Assembly: GCA_036971715.1 (NCBI GenBank)
Contig: JAVHJL010000008.1
Coordinates: 248,001 to 312,000, forward strand
Length of the DNA: 64,000 nt
Origin: Arthrobotrys musiformis
Taxonomy: Eukaryota > Ascomycota > Orbiliomycetes > Orbiliales > Orbiliaceae
Direction of reading: 5' to 3'
The translations under genes and the position numbers were made by a program. Shown here one piece after another: positions 22,421 through 34,879 of the stretch (position 1 is its first letter; every line of letters starts with the position of its first letter). The notes beneath the pieces were generated by a model, which searched no databases, had not been told where the DNA came from, and worked only from the letters and a program-made list of their open reading frames with translations.

Positions 22421-25400
22421 GACGTACCCCTCGACCACAACCTCATAGATACGACACAGACTGGAGTATGAGAGTCAGCAGATTATAGAAAGAACGCTAT
22501 GCGACTGCGCCCTTATCCCTCCCCACAACGCAGGCTATTCCTGATTTACGGGCCTCACGACTCATTCCCCCCGATCCCGCGAGGACGTGCCGAGCGGAGA
22601 GACTTAAACGGATGTGGGGGTGGAAGAGTATAAGGATACAATGGACTTTGCCTCGCGATATTCGTGCAGACCTTGCTGGGAACCGTTGGCCCCGCCTTTG
22701 GAGTGATCGCGGTGGATGTTTGCGAGAAATATTCGGATCAGATGCAATATTTTGAGCGGGAACGTCGGAAGATTATCGACGAGCAAAGGCTCAAGAGCTC
22801 TTACAGGAGATGACATCCTTGGAAGGGGAAAAGCTGAAGAAAATGGCGATAAACGGATAGGCGAGGCATAGAAGGAATCTCGGCGATACCATGTCGTGAA
22901 GCGTCTAATGCTATCGCGCAATCAAAAACCAGAATCTTGATATGCAAACCATGGAAAGGCGATCGATAGGATTTTTAAACGGCGTTACAAACGGAATTTC
23001 ATATTCGGATCCCAATTTATATTTTCCGTTTATATACAATCGTGTATTCTTCCAGGACCTGGGATGCCGTATAGCGGGGGCGGTTCGAACCTAGAGCTGA
23101 GACCTCCGTTAAGAAGAACACCAATAAAGAATACGAGCTCGACGATTTTGATGTGACAGACGTCCAAATATAATCTACCGCAACAGGAAAACCAGATCCA
23201 GCACCGAGAACGCACAGAATATTGCTCAACGTTAACGTCATGAATACCAGCGTTGCCGAACGAACTATGAACAGAGGTCAACCAACACTGCTTGGAAGGC
23301 GAATAATCGAAGAATTTAAGATTTACAACCTACGCAATATGTTCGGCTGCTGGGAGCTACTGATATACCGATGCCGTCATGGGATACTTTGTCAAAGTGT
23401 CAGACGGTGCTACTTCCCTTATGAGCCATAATAATTGCGGGTGCAAGTAGCAACAGCATCGCTCGCTCACCAACTCGATACAGTATTTGAGGGATAAATC
23501 TCCATCTTCGCAGGTATGACACACTCTTCTCCTTCGGAAGGAATTGGCAAGACTAACTGAGCTTGCCATAGACAGGGACGATGATAAATGTATTCCATAC
23601 ATCTACAAACACCGCCTATCAGAATTAATATCGAAAATGGCATGGATTGGAGGCTTTTCTGCTCCTCCTCTCTTCCTAGACGTTAAATATGGGGTTCTTC
23701 ATTACAGGCACACTACAAAGGGTTAATGAAATATCCTGATGGAAATATATTGGAGGGGATGGCTTTACAAACCTCTGCCTTAGTACCAACGAAGAACTTG
23801 ACGAATGGCCGCTCGTTATCCCAGAAAAGCGGTTATGAACGACAATCTCGACTCCACAGACTAGGCCCCAAAGAGAATTCTGCCTCAAGATATGTTCTCG
23901 TTCACGGGAATCCTTCAAAAAAAAAAAGACTTCAAGATGAATTCATGAAGGAGGAGTTGTTATTGGGAATATTGCAGATTCGACGCATGGTGTTAGAAAT
24001 AGAGGTCCAAACTATGGAGTTTGGACTTCCTCTCCCGCGATAGATGATAATCAATATTGTTGGCCCACAACTATGCTGAAGCCTCAAACACGTGACCTCG
24101 AGGTCATGTGAGGGTTGCGCCCTCCGCGCTCCAGCGGTTTTCATTATTATATAAGAGACCTTCATCTAATTAGAATTGGACCAGTTATAGAAACTCCAGA
24201 GCTTGCAACTCACGATTTCACAATTTATTCTAGTCTTCTCGAGAATTTATTCGAGGCCGCCGGACTAAAATTACAACGCAACAAGCTTTTTCAGACACTA
24301 AAGGAACGCGGCATGCTTCAAAGGCCTACTGACTTGGCTCTCATCTTGATCAAAAGGATCCTACAAATATTATATATGAAATCCTAGTCCCGAGACCGGA
24401 TGGAATCCCTGGTATATTCACAAGAGGTAAGCTATCACCCTAACTCTAAAGAGAATTTCGAATCAAAATCTCTTATAAAGTCGTTCGTAACTAATTCGAA
24501 TTGAAACAAGGCTATGACTTCTTACCTTCGAACCACTCCACCTGAACGGAAGAATAACGACAGAGCTCCCGGTGGTTAAGTCTTCTCGTTGGCTGAACTG
24601 GTGAAGTCTTGGACTCGAGCAAGACCCTGCATCGCTTTCTAAACACGGCATGCGCAACGTCGCCGATGACCTAGGGAAGCTCGACTTGCGTCTTTGTCAG
24701 CCTTGGCGGTGGATGTCAAAATGTATCGAGCAACAAGTATGGGGATAGAAATACTGTGTTGGATCATCAAAGAGATCGGAGACATGAGCAAGATAAAACT
24801 CCAAAAACAAACTATCTACAAAATGGGCTTGTAGTTGGAGACTTCTTCTTCGATCAACCAGTCTTCTCCTTCGATAAACTGCGGTTTGGTCACGAGACTG
24901 GCTAAACCCTACGAATACAGAGTTTATTGGTATACTGAATGGTGTGCGTTATATATTCTCCTCGCGCGGGGCATAATGTAAGAGAAGCGAAGGCAGGAAC
25001 CAGCCCGCTATTGGCGATGGGCAAATGTATGTAAGTCCTCTCGAAACGTACCTATAGGGTATTATCCACCGAGTTTAACCTAACTCCAAAGAACAGGAAA
25101 TGTGCGTTCGCTTACCGATACAACGAAAAACTATCTGGACGCCCACGCTTGTGCCAGGAAACTTTCTGCACGTTCGGGGCTCGACCCATAAAATGGTCCC
25201 TGGGCTACATCGGGGGGTCGGATATTCGATGGGCCCCGTCCTTGTACATTTCTCTGGAAGTTGGTTATATATGTTATTGACCAAAATTGGAGAAAGCTGG
25301 CGGGTGGGCACTTGCCCATTAGGGAGGTGGAGCGAGTCTCTGCCAAAGTTGTGGGCCCTGGACCTTCGGTCACGAAATTATGGGAAATTTATCGAACCGC

Positions 25401-27341
25401 GAACGACATGAGACTCTGTCGGGATGTCCCCGGCAAGGCCCAGCCGAAAAGTTATGGTGAAATGACGGGTACCTTTCGGGGAGGGTGCCACTAAACAGCT
25501 CTGCACTAGGGCGCCCAGATGATAGTAAGTCCGAAATCCATTCTTTCAAACAATGTCCTTCTAGACCCAGAAGCACCGCTAACGATCACTAGCTGAGAAC
25601 CTCAATTCTCGGCAACCTCAGCATAAAATAACAAGAACGGAATAAATATTATAATATTTTCAAGGATTAACAGGAGGATATGAAGATTTGCTTCCCCCCA
25701 ACGGGTACGCTGTCGAATTCCGATGCGGAAAGAAAGCGTCACAGGGCGGACTTCCACTCCTCGGTAGAGGTTACAATAAACGGCCGACCGCAACTCTATC
25801 ACAGAGGCAAAGATGGACTGATTCGATGCCACTGCGGTTTCAGATACCGCAGCGCATTGACTATGTTGTGCGCTACCGTTGTATAAAACTCACTATATCA
25901 ATAAAACAATAAATACAAATTGTGAATGCAACAATCGTATATAGTCAGGAATATAGGCAGCTTCCAGCTGTACCAGTCAATAATATATCAGGGACACTGT
26001 TGCCGACGGTTTTGGGTACACAGCTTGGTTTTATCTAGCCTACCATGAAAAACATGGCCTGATTTTTACCTCTCTCGTGTCTGCCATTACAAAATATGAT
26101 TTATAAGCTTTAATGCATCAACAAGGCCGTAAAGATTTATATCTTAATATGAGCTTTGAGGGGTTTTCCGAGGCGGTCCGGATGAATATGAATATATAAA
26201 AAGACCGATATCATCGGTGAATTGGGAAATTACGGCGGAGAATGTCAATCCTATTCGAATACATTGCAAGACGGATGTTCCAATAATGAGATATAATCTT
26301 TGTCTCAAACCAGACACCGCAAAAAATTATAGCGGAGTAGAGAGTGACGCGATAGTATATGTGGGTATATCAGCATATTATCGCCGGGTTAGATATATAC
26401 TATCACGCGTAGATGTGATACTTCAGATCGTCGAAACGGGAAGGGGGTTCGCTCTTTGTGGTCGAGTTTAATTCTGGGATTTGTGAACGCCATGGTCGAT
26501 TTAGGGAACCACACGCTAACCAGCTGGTATGAATATATATATATATAACTTCGTATCCCAGCGGGGATAGAGATGACTTTGTAAAAATGGGGTGAACGGA
26601 ATTAAGTCGTTGCCACCTCAAGAACATGAGATTTATCGCAACGAGGGGGGTATACTGCTCTGAACTCCGACGGCTCGAAGAAACCATTCTGGGCCAATAA
26701 ATGTTGAGAATAGAGCTCAGCATTCGATTCACAAATGAGCTATCGAACTTGATATATCGGTTACGCCAGGTGGAGTATATCCATAACAAGAAAGAGGCGT
26801 GCCGCGAGCCTTCGATGTGTCCTGTCTACAATGGGAATCTAATTAATGTTAGGCTCGGGTCTTGTCTATTTCTGAGAGGGCTCAGGAACGAATGACGGAT
26901 AGCGACCCGCTTACCGCCACTAATGATGGTAAGCTAAACAGTGGAAAATGGCGTATGGCGGGCGGGAACCAACCACGTTACATGACTCAAAGACGCAGGC
27001 GCAGTGCGTGCAACTCACTCCACTCATATACATTTCTAGTACCAATTTAATATTATAAGGAGAGGGGAACATCTTGGCAAAAATCGATGGTTCGGAAAAA
27101 GCGCCTCCCCCATTACCCTTCTGTCTATTTCAATATGATAACCTAGGAAGGATTTGCACGTCGAAAATAATGCATTTCCGGTTGTCTAGAGAGAAGAACT
27201 CGTCCCCAAAAGAATGACGACATCGCGATATAAATAGGCGTCGATGTTCTACTCATACCCACGGGGTAGGCTTTATATACATCGCTCACCGGGTGACATC
27301 CCCTTCATGAACTACGACCGTAGAAAGGTTGTCGGTACACA

Positions 27342-27368
27342 CCCGCAAGCTGGAGGCCGGCTTGCGGG
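27342..27368. repeat. perfect 9-base hairpin
   Basis: CCCGCAAGC (27342-27350) and GCTTGCGGG (27360-27368) flank a 9-base loop. It lies in non-coding DNA about 500 bases from the nearest gene end, so a terminator role is unlikely. Confidence 0.7.
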
Positions 27369-27865
27369 ATTAATCAAAGGGAAAGTAACATCGCGCTACG
27401 AATATAAATGTGGAAACTCGTGCGAAGCCAGCTCGTTCGCGCATTCGGAGGCGATCCTGCCATGGGCCGTACTAGCGTATACCTTACTACCGGTATACCT
27501 GGGTACGAGGCCGATTGATAGAAAAAGAGTAGTGTGAGTGATCTCGAAATGGGGCTTACAACAACTCACAAAAGGTCACCAAACGTCCTCGAAGTCCCAA
27601 TAATGGATGTTCCCGGCGGTCGTGAAGTTCTCATGCACTCTTGGACAATCTCCTGGACAGTTTGATCCAGAAGTAATATGTTCCGAATCTGGGATTGATA
27701 TACTCTATGATACCTTTTCTCTAGCTGTCCTCTATGGGCCCAATATTAACACACGACCAATGATATATAAATTATGTTTCGGAAGGGAGTAGGTTCAACG
27801 ACGCATACAAAAAAAGGCTATCCGCCATTACTAAACAAATGTTTCCAACTCTAAAAAAGGCATGT

Positions 27866-28705
27866 TCAAGCCTCAGGGTTATCAACCCCCATGGAAGCCC
27901 TCGGATCCGAGAACGCACAGATAGCATCATCGAACGGTCCCCTGGGCCTAATATACCCCCTAAAATGCCCAGTAGCAAGCCACACCGTCACCGCGAACGC
28001 CAAAAGATGCGTCAGTATACCCACCAGTCTCTCCCGCTCCACATAAGTCTCCCACCACTTCCCCAGCAACAACTCAGTGCGTTGTCCGTAGTGGTGGGTA
28101 TCATCGGTGTATACCTCATTTATATCTATATCCTCGGCCAAACGCCTGGATTCCTCGCTTTGCAGTTGTCCCCTGTGGACGCGTGGGAGGACGATGGCTT
28201 TTACCCATGTGAGGAGGAAGGCGGGGACGGCGCCGACGAGGGAGAGGCGGAAGTATGTTAGTTGCCTTGCGAAGGCGGCGGAACTGCCGTGTTCGTTTTG
28301 GTCGTAGTCCTCTTCGCCGGGGGTTAAAATTATTCCGATTATGAGGTTGATGAGCCACCAGAGGAGGGTTATGATGTGGGCTGCTGTTGCGGCGGAGAGG
28401 TGTTGGGTTTGATAGGGTGTGTAGGCGGTTAGTTTGCCTGATAAGTAGGAGGGAGGGGAGTGGCGGACTGGGTATGGAGGCGGGGATGATGGAGTTATGG
28501 GGTGGTAGGACGCTTGCGAGGGGCGCGGGGTCGGTGAGTCGGTTGTGATGTAGGGCTTCGGTTCTATGTTGACTCTCTGTTAGTGAACCATGCCGCTAGG
28601 CTGGATATACCGGAAGGATATTCGATGGGAGAAATGAGTACCTTGTTCCTTTTCCGCCATGTCGTTGACGTCTCCTGCGACGGGGATGTAGTCCTCTGTA
28701 TCCAT
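27866..28705 (-). CDS. small three-span membrane protein
   Basis: Exon 1 (28642-28705) and exon 2 (27866-28563) join in phase to 253 codons. The 78-base intron has a GTACTC donor, CACTAAC branch and CATAG acceptor. The first ~80 residues are soluble and Pro/Ser/Tyr-rich (PSSPPPYPVRHSPPSYL). Hydrophobic spans lie near residues 83-102 (HIITLLWWLINLIIGIILT), 125-146 and 200-219 (LVGILTHLLAFAVTVWLA). Charged loops separate them. No family is recognised. It points the same way as the membrane gene at 29113-29862; two more three-span proteins lie at 34-36 kb, which may be distant relatives. The function is unknown. Confidence 0.72.
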
Positions 28706-29112
28706 CTTAAGGCTCTCGCTTTGTAACAATATCAGAAATCTGTAGATATATTATACTGTGAATCGTGGAGTCGATTCGGGCCTCATGGCAAACTATACAT
28801 GGTAACATCATGAAAACTTTTATTAAAAGCCACGTAATCACGCAACCACATTTGAGAATGTTAAGACTTTGTTTATTCTATATATGAGGTATTAATCCTC
28901 TCGAGCTAGGGGTATGGAGTCTCTGGGGCGAGATCTATTGAGGTGATTACCTTGCCTCATACTGTGGTCAAACGTACAAACCCTCTCCCGCACCAAGTTT
29001 TACAATTTGAAGACTCAAGGTAGGGGAGAAATACTATTTTCAATGAATAGATGGATGAATGTACAAATTATGCCGTGTAAGATATGAATATAAGTGTAAT
29101 GATAGACTGTAG
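28706..29112. other. intergenic between two minus-strand membrane genes
   Basis: AT-rich sequence holding the upstream region of the 27866-28705 gene and the 3' flank of the next. The minus strand reads TATAATATATC near 28745, a weak TATA candidate. Nothing else is visible. Confidence 0.4.
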
Positions 29113-29862
29113 CTAGTTCAATAGAATCCGACACCCCCTCTCCTTATCCACTTTCAACCACACACTCCAGCACCAGACAACGGTAACAGCCAGCGTCACC
29201 AAAAAGCACCCCAAATTCGCGCCCCAACTTTCAAGTCCCACCCTCACCCACTTCCTCGGTATCACCGGTGGCCAGTCAGGCAAACCATGTATCCTCCTAC
29301 GCCGCCTCATATCCACCGCCTCTTCCAACACCGCGTCTGCTTTCCATAATAGTACTATCGACATGAGGATATTAAAAATCACGGAGAGGCACCATAGGAA
29401 ATCCGTCCATTGTAGTTCCATTACCAAAGATGGTTGCTTATCTTGTATTTTCGGGGCTTCGGTACCGTTATGAAGTGCTGGGCGACAGGGCGATCCAGCG
29501 GCGGAAGTGGCGCCGTAATGAATCTCGTAGAGTGCGTATATCGCCTCCAAGGTGAAGAATACCCAGAGGGATTTTCGGAATCTCTGGGTGGCGAGATAGC
29601 TTTTAAAACCGCTGTGGTAGCCGTTTTCTCTTGGGAAGCGGGCCCCGGACATGTGGTCTGTCGTGATCAGGTAGTAGTGTCCTATTATCTCTTAATAAAC
29701 GTATCAAGATTTGTGAACGGGTGGGTGTGTACCATTATAGCAGTCTAGCGAGTTCGGACAAGCAGTATGCCGCGAGGCCGGGTTAAAGCGGGGTACCATT
29801 TCCCACGGGATACCCGGGGAGGCGGGTCGGCAGACGTAGTTTGTATTTTTCTCGGGGTTCAT
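29113..29862 (-). CDS. small three-span membrane protein
   Basis: Exon 1 (29733-29862) and exon 2 (29113-29681) join in phase to 232 codons. The intron is only 51 bases with a GTACAC donor and AATAG acceptor; its branch site is weak, so the first exon is less certain than the second. The chosen ATG has a good context (CCGACAATGA). Hydrophobic spans lie near residues 80-98 (KSLWVFFTLEAIYALYEI), 136-156 and 198-219 (ANLGCFLVTLAVTVVWCWSV). An RRRRR patch lies between spans 2 and 3. If the first exon is wrong, translation would start at the Met at 29652. No family is recognised. Confidence 0.65.
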
Positions 29863-31317
29863 TGTCGGGGTTGCGGTTTTCTCGGGCGGATACACGCCAG
29901 GTCGGCTCGCCCCCCGCCTTAATATTTGCGAATGCCTGTGACAGGGCATAGCTTGTATATTGGTTTAGCTAGAAGTTAGTAGAGCTTTGGTTTGAGGTGG
30001 TTAGGTGGTTTTCCGGAAGTTGACAGGTTGGATTAAGTTTGCTAGCTGTAACGAGATATGAATTCGTAAAATTATACGGGACCAATATAAGTATTAGTAT
30101 ACGCTCTGGCCAAGTAATCATCTCCTGCCTGCACGACGGTAGGCACCAGGCGCAGGTCGGCTAGCCGGTCCCTAGACGTCGACGGCTTGATAATCTCGCT
30201 CGAATGTGTTTGCATAGGACTCACATCCGAGCAGCGCATCAGGGTCTGCAGACAGCCTGTAGCCCATATTTGGCAAGCCGTTAGTCACACTAGCACATGG
30301 ATTCGATCGCGTGTCGGCGTTGGATTGCGGGCAAGAGTATTGAGGCCGAAAAGGATCATGTGACCGTATTAAGCAAGCACACCGTACTATATATATCTGA
30401 AGCGATCAGTTTCCCGATCGTCGGCGTTTTATTGACGTGGGGACACGCCCCCGCCCCGCACCCACGTTGCTAAGATACGAGCGTAGCCGAATACCGTTCT
30501 AATCCGGATTCGCCGTAATACCGCATTTGAGTATAATCCGCATTCCGTGGAATACGTCTAGAACCTTCGGCTTCAGTTTCGAAGGTTGAAATGGTCATGT
30601 GATTTATGCCGCCTGGTTAGTCAGCGAAGCTTAGCATATGCATTGGTAGCGCAAAACCTTTATATACATGTACACGCGCTGTCGACAAATAAAATCTTAA
30701 AAGAGTCAAATTGATCGATTGATGAGTACTTAATCGGATTTAGAGGGTTGGTAGGATATTTAGTGGTGGGCCCAAGTGCCGTAGCCCATTACTTATTTGG
30801 TGGGTGCAGGCTCTACATGCACCGCTGCGTATACGACAAGAAAGAAGTTAAAAAGGTGAAAAGGTTAAATCAGATCTCAACCGCGGAATGCAAAATCTCA
30901 AACCCGAACTCACGGAAGTAGCTTCCTTCAAATCACCTGCGATTGCCCCGCAATACCGTCTTCAAACAAGGGTACATCCCAGCCCGCGCTCCCAAGGCCC
31001 AATTCCACCAAAGCAAAAATAAAATAAACGTGAGATATATTAATGCTTACACAAGAATCTTAATAAAGATATATACCCGTAGGGATGTAATACTCTATAA
31101 GAAAAAGTTTAAAGGTATATGACAAGCTTTATCCTAGCTACCAAGCCCGGATTTTATCCAGCCACGCGGGAAATTCGGCGACGTTGGCCGATTGTGCTTT
31201 TTACCACACTTTCAACGCGGTCGCTTGTAACCCCTCCCTACGATATACGAGTATCTGTACGACGCTAATGGGAATCTAGTTCCTACCGTACCCCAGGCTG
31301 ATATTTTTACCAGTGCT

Positions 31318-31324
31318 GGCTAAA
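31318..31324 (+). promoter_or_regulatory. putative XlnR/Xyr1 binding site
   Basis: GGCTAAA matches the known binding consensus of the ascomycete xylanase regulators XlnR (Aspergillus) and Xyr1 (Trichoderma). It lies ~360 bases upstream of the acetylxylan esterase ATG. A single 7-mer can occur by chance; the gene's role makes it plausible. Confidence 0.35.
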
Positions 31325-31544
31325 CGGGTTTAATATCAGACCTCGCAGGTTTTTTATTATTATGTTCCTAGCGATATCGCATATTAGGACAGGATGGACC
31401 CTAGGCAAAATGGATGGAAGGTGCAGGTTGATAAGTTTAAGAAGGCTAGAAGTTCGGATGAAAGGGTCAAGGATCGAGCTCCCGCCGATTTTCAGGATAG
31501 CTTGTGTCCCGGATATTGATACGGGAACAGTCCTGCAAGAGGGG

Positions 31545-31552
31545 TATATAAA
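31545..31552 (+). promoter_or_regulatory. TATA box for the acetylxylan esterase gene
   Basis: TATATAAA lies about 130 bases upstream of the ATG at 31681 and is the best core-promoter match in the interval. Confidence 0.45.
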
Positions 31553-31680
31553 CTACCACGTTTTCCCTAAAGATTACAATTTCGACCTCGCTTTCGTTCC
31601 ATTATTGGTTTAATCCGGATATCCAGATCCCGAAATAAATTCTATAGGTATAGCAATAGGATATATCCAGCGGTATCACA

Positions 31681-33123
31681 ATGAAGTTGTCACTTCTCGT
31701 CACCGCTCTAGCCTGTACGGCCGAGGTTTTGGGGCTCACAAGCACTCTCAAGCAAGTTACTGAGGTACCCAACGTCCACCCGTAGCTACCAGCGCGCGAA
31801 TACTAACCCTGATAACCAAAATTCATAAAGAACTGGGGCAGTAATCCAACCAACATCGAATTCTGGATCTACGTCCCTACAACTCTCAAAACCACCCCGG
31901 CAGTCGTAGTAGCAGCACACTACTGCGGCGGCTCTGCCTCCGCCTTCTTCAGCGGCACGCAATGGCCGAACCTCGCCGATCAATACGGATACATCGTCAT
32001 CTTCCCCAGCGTGACGAGGAGCAGTAAATGCTGGGACGTAGCCAGCACGGCCAGTTTGACGCATAACGGCGGTAGCGATAGTTTGGCTATTGTTAATATG
32101 ATCAAGTGGACGCTTAATAAGTACTCTGGCGATTCCGGGAGGGTTTACCATACCGGATTGAGCTCAGGGGCTATGTTGACTGAAGTACTACTGCTTGCGC
32201 TCCTCCTTTACTATCGAGATTTGGTGGTGCTAATGCAGTCTGGGGTAGTTAATGATGGGAGCCTACCCTGACGTCTTCGCCGGCGGCTGCGGTTTCGCAG
32301 GAGTGCCATACGGCTGTTTCGCCGGCTCGAGCGAATGGAACTCCCAGTGCGCTAACGGCCAATTGGTCAAAACCGCCCAACAATGGGGTGATCAAGTCCG
32401 CTCCGGATACCCCAGCTACACCGGCAAGCGCCCCAAACTTGCAATCTACCACGGAACGGCCGATACGACGCTCTACTACAACAACTTTTTGGAGTCGAAC
32501 AAGCAGTGGCCTAATGTGTTGGGGATCAGCTTCACGAGAAACGAAACGAATAATCCGTTGAGCGGGTGGACGAAGATGGTTTTCGGGGATGGGACGCAGT
32601 ATGTTGCTTACTCTGTAAGTTTCTCTCCTTCCGAAGCCCCACCCGATGGCGATGACGGGATTAATCGGTGGATATAGGCGGGAGGGGTCGGTCATAACAT
32701 TCCATTGCGAGAAGCGGACTGTATGTCCTTCTGGGGACTGAACACCAGCGGCCCGACGAGCTCAACGACGACCACTACTACCACTACCACTACGACAGTC
32801 GCCACCACGACGAGAACTACGACTCCAGTTACTACTACCACTACTACTACCACAACGACTACAACGGCAGGCAACGGGTCGACGGTATCGAAGTGGGGAC
32901 AGTGCGGCGGTATTGGCTGGACTGTAAGCATTCCACACTCCTAGTTGCTGAAGTAAAAATCCTCTTCTGTGTCAAATATACTAATGATGTCGGTTAGGGC
33001 GGTACAACTTGTGCCTCCGGCAGCACATGCCAGGTTCTGAATCCTTACTACTCCCAGGTAAGTGTTTAGTACCCCGCAAATAACATTAAAACTAGAGCTA
33101 ACTGTTTCACCTAGTGTTTGTAA
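31681..33123 (+). CDS. secreted acetylxylan/feruloyl-type esterase (CE1) with CBM1
   Basis: Six exons (31681-31764, 31831-32184, 32249-32614, 32678-32923, 32998-33057, 33115-33123) join to 372 codons. The enzyme would remove acetyl (or feruloyl) groups from xylan outside the cell. A signal peptide (~residues 1-18) is followed by a CE1 esterase domain of the PHB-depolymerase-like type. Ser139 lies in GLSSG, Asp218 in HGTADTT and His274 in GGVGHNIP, so the triad is intact. HYCGG and SKCWDV..LTHNGG also match family blocks. A threonine-only linker (32764-32874) leads to a complete CBM1 (WGQCGGIGWTGGTTC ... YYSQCL) with four cysteines. Two donors are GTACCC and GTACTA. A GGCTAAA site and TATA box lie upstream. 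The family is sure; acetyl versus feruloyl preference is not. Confidence 0.93.
32764..32874 (+). repeat. Thr-codon repeat encoding the linker
   Basis: ACT/ACC/ACG/ACA codons run almost uninterrupted, encoding a mucin-like linker of ~35 residues between the esterase and CBM1. Such linkers are heavily O-glycosylated in fungal secreted enzymes. Confidence 0.85.
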
Positions 33124-33952
33124 CGGGAGAATGGAAGAATACCATTATGGAGTACATATTATCGGGCTTACTTGGCTTATGCCTACCTCACCTTGTATAT
33201 ATCTTTATTTATATACCGAATTGATTTCTTTATACCTCTTATGCATATAATTTCTGGCCTGAAGCCAGAGATAATTGGTTCTATACACATGTCGGCGGCC
33301 AGCGTTCAATCTCATGCTCGGTATCCGGGATTTATGGTTTGATTTTGTTACGAGGCTTACGGTGATAACGACTACAGCCCGCATACACTGATGCATGGCC
33401 ATCTTTGAGTGTTGGTGCTGTCGAGATCCAGGACTTCCCCATTTCCAAAGACGGAGAGAAGCTAGCGTTGTGAACGGAAGCGGCAGTCGATATAGCCAAT
33501 CACAGCCTCCGGATTAATCGATCATACCGCAAAGGGCTAGCGCGTTGCACTAGACCCACGCTAAAAATATACTCTTAGCCAAATACAGCGAATACCACAA
33601 AGTGGCTGTGTTGTCGAAGCCCGAATATGCGGTGGTGCTGGTGTTTAAGTAATCAGTCCACAATGGCTGAACTGCGAACACCAAGTCTTGGGCGAACGAA
33701 TGAAGGGTATATCATAAATAGCGAATCGAATATCGCGGACTGCGAATATATGCGCCGATATAAAACCCAAGTAATAATAGGATTTTGATTAGGAGTGTCG
33801 CGTCGGTATATAACCTCATCCTGTCTGTGTTCACCGTATTTCACAATTTGGAAGATGATAAGGGAAGGAGTCCTCGTAAATATTCTGGTACCAGAGGCAC
33901 TTCGACGCTATTCTCGATTACCCGTTACTAGTCCCCAACAAAGCGACCGACC
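33124..33952. other. intergenic
   Basis: 3' flank of the esterase and 5' flank of the next membrane gene. No gene or clear element is seen; short frames are random-looking. Confidence 0.4.
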
Positions 33953-34573
33953 ATGCCGAAAGTCCCATGTGATAACAGTATGGATCCAACCGCCCCCGTT
34001 GTCGAAACCGGACCAAGAACGCCCGGGAACCCCCTAAACCGCCCCGACGAATGGTTACGGCAATTCCTACTATCAAAGAAGATCTTGAAAGGCAAAAGGT
34101 ATTCTTGTCCTTCGAGAAATGATTGTCGGAATGGTATGTTTGCAATCCTCTTCCGTCGTTCGTGAGGGCGGTGCTGATGTTCTGTAGACCATAAAACTCT
34201 CCGTCCTCTTCTACGCTCTCTTTGCACTGCGATAACGATGACGAAGTACGCTTTGAAGGGGATATATGTCATCACCTTCTTCCTCGCCCTCTTCTTCTAC
34301 TCTCAATACCTCACCTTAAAGAACGAACATACCGCAAAGGCCAGAAGAGATATAGCGTATGCGTTGCTGATAGCGGCGTATATTATGGTGCCGGGGATAC
34401 TAGTTGCGAGTTGGATGAATATGGTTTATGAAGTCGTGGATCGGGTGCATGGGTTGGGCGTGCTGGGCACTTGGAGGTTTCCGAGGAGGGGGGGTTCGTT
34501 TTTGGTGGATTTGGTGGTTGGGATTGTTATGGCTGTGGCGTTTTGGGCTGTTTGGATGGTTGATAGGAGGTAG
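33953..34573 (+). CDS. small three-span membrane protein
   Basis: Exons 33953-34133 and 34188-34573 join in phase to 188 codons. The 54-base intron has a GTATGT donor, GTGCTGATG branch and TGTAG acceptor. The N-terminal ~75 residues are soluble (Pro-rich, then basic). Hydrophobic spans lie near residues 82-101 (ALKGIYVITFFLALFFYSQY), 115-137 (DIAYALLIAAYIMVPGILVA) and 164-185 (SFLVDLVVGIVMAVAFWAVW). An internal Met at residue 10 is an alternative start. It is tandem with the membrane gene at 34880. No family is recognised. Confidence 0.65.
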
Positions 34574-34879
34574 TAGACTTGTCTCTCCCTCGGCTGCCGT
34601 TTTTAATTTGTGAAGGATATTTATGAAGGGTTTCTATAATTGATTGTCGCATGTATTGAACATCGGCCGTGCGAATATTGAGTTATAATTCCGCAAAAAA
34701 GTTCGAGTACTTCTACTGGATAAGATGGGAATTAGGAGAGCTGGTTAGGGTCCCCAATCTCTACACATAGTTCATATTTGGCCAGACCCCTCATAAATAC
34801 TGTTACCGATATCGATAGTGGCCCCACCCCGTGTGCGCGCACCCAAGTCCTTGGCCTTACGCTTCAGACTGGATTCGCG
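34574..34879. other. short intergenic between tandem membrane genes
   Basis: About 300 bases with no visible gene. Only the 3' flank of one gene and the 5' flank of the next can be assigned. Confidence 0.4.

Larger units (their letters stand above)
19117..27865. other. long gene-poor stretch
   Basis: Nearly 9 kb with no supported gene. Many frames of 60-120 codons overlap on both strands at the frequency expected by chance. Items noted are a hairpin at 20935-20957 (GTTAATGA/TCATTAAC), an open frame interrupted once at 21827-22420, an AT dinucleotide run near 26531-26546 and a strong hairpin at 27342-27368. No terminal repeats or transposase-like frames were recognised. Confidence 0.4.
29863..31680. 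other. intergenic; upstream region of the esterase gene
   Basis: No gene is supported. Towards the right end it holds a GGCTAAA site (31318) and a TATA box (31545) facing the esterase gene. The left part contains only short random-looking frames. Confidence 0.45.

Noticed and set aside
23080..23105. GGTTCGAACCT B-box match on the plus strand
   Set aside because: No A box or acceptor stem upstream; it is just a short palindrome.
25190..25494. ~100-codon open frame (...YVIDQNWRKLAGGHL...)
   Set aside because: Preceded by a stop, no splice signals or domain; chance length.
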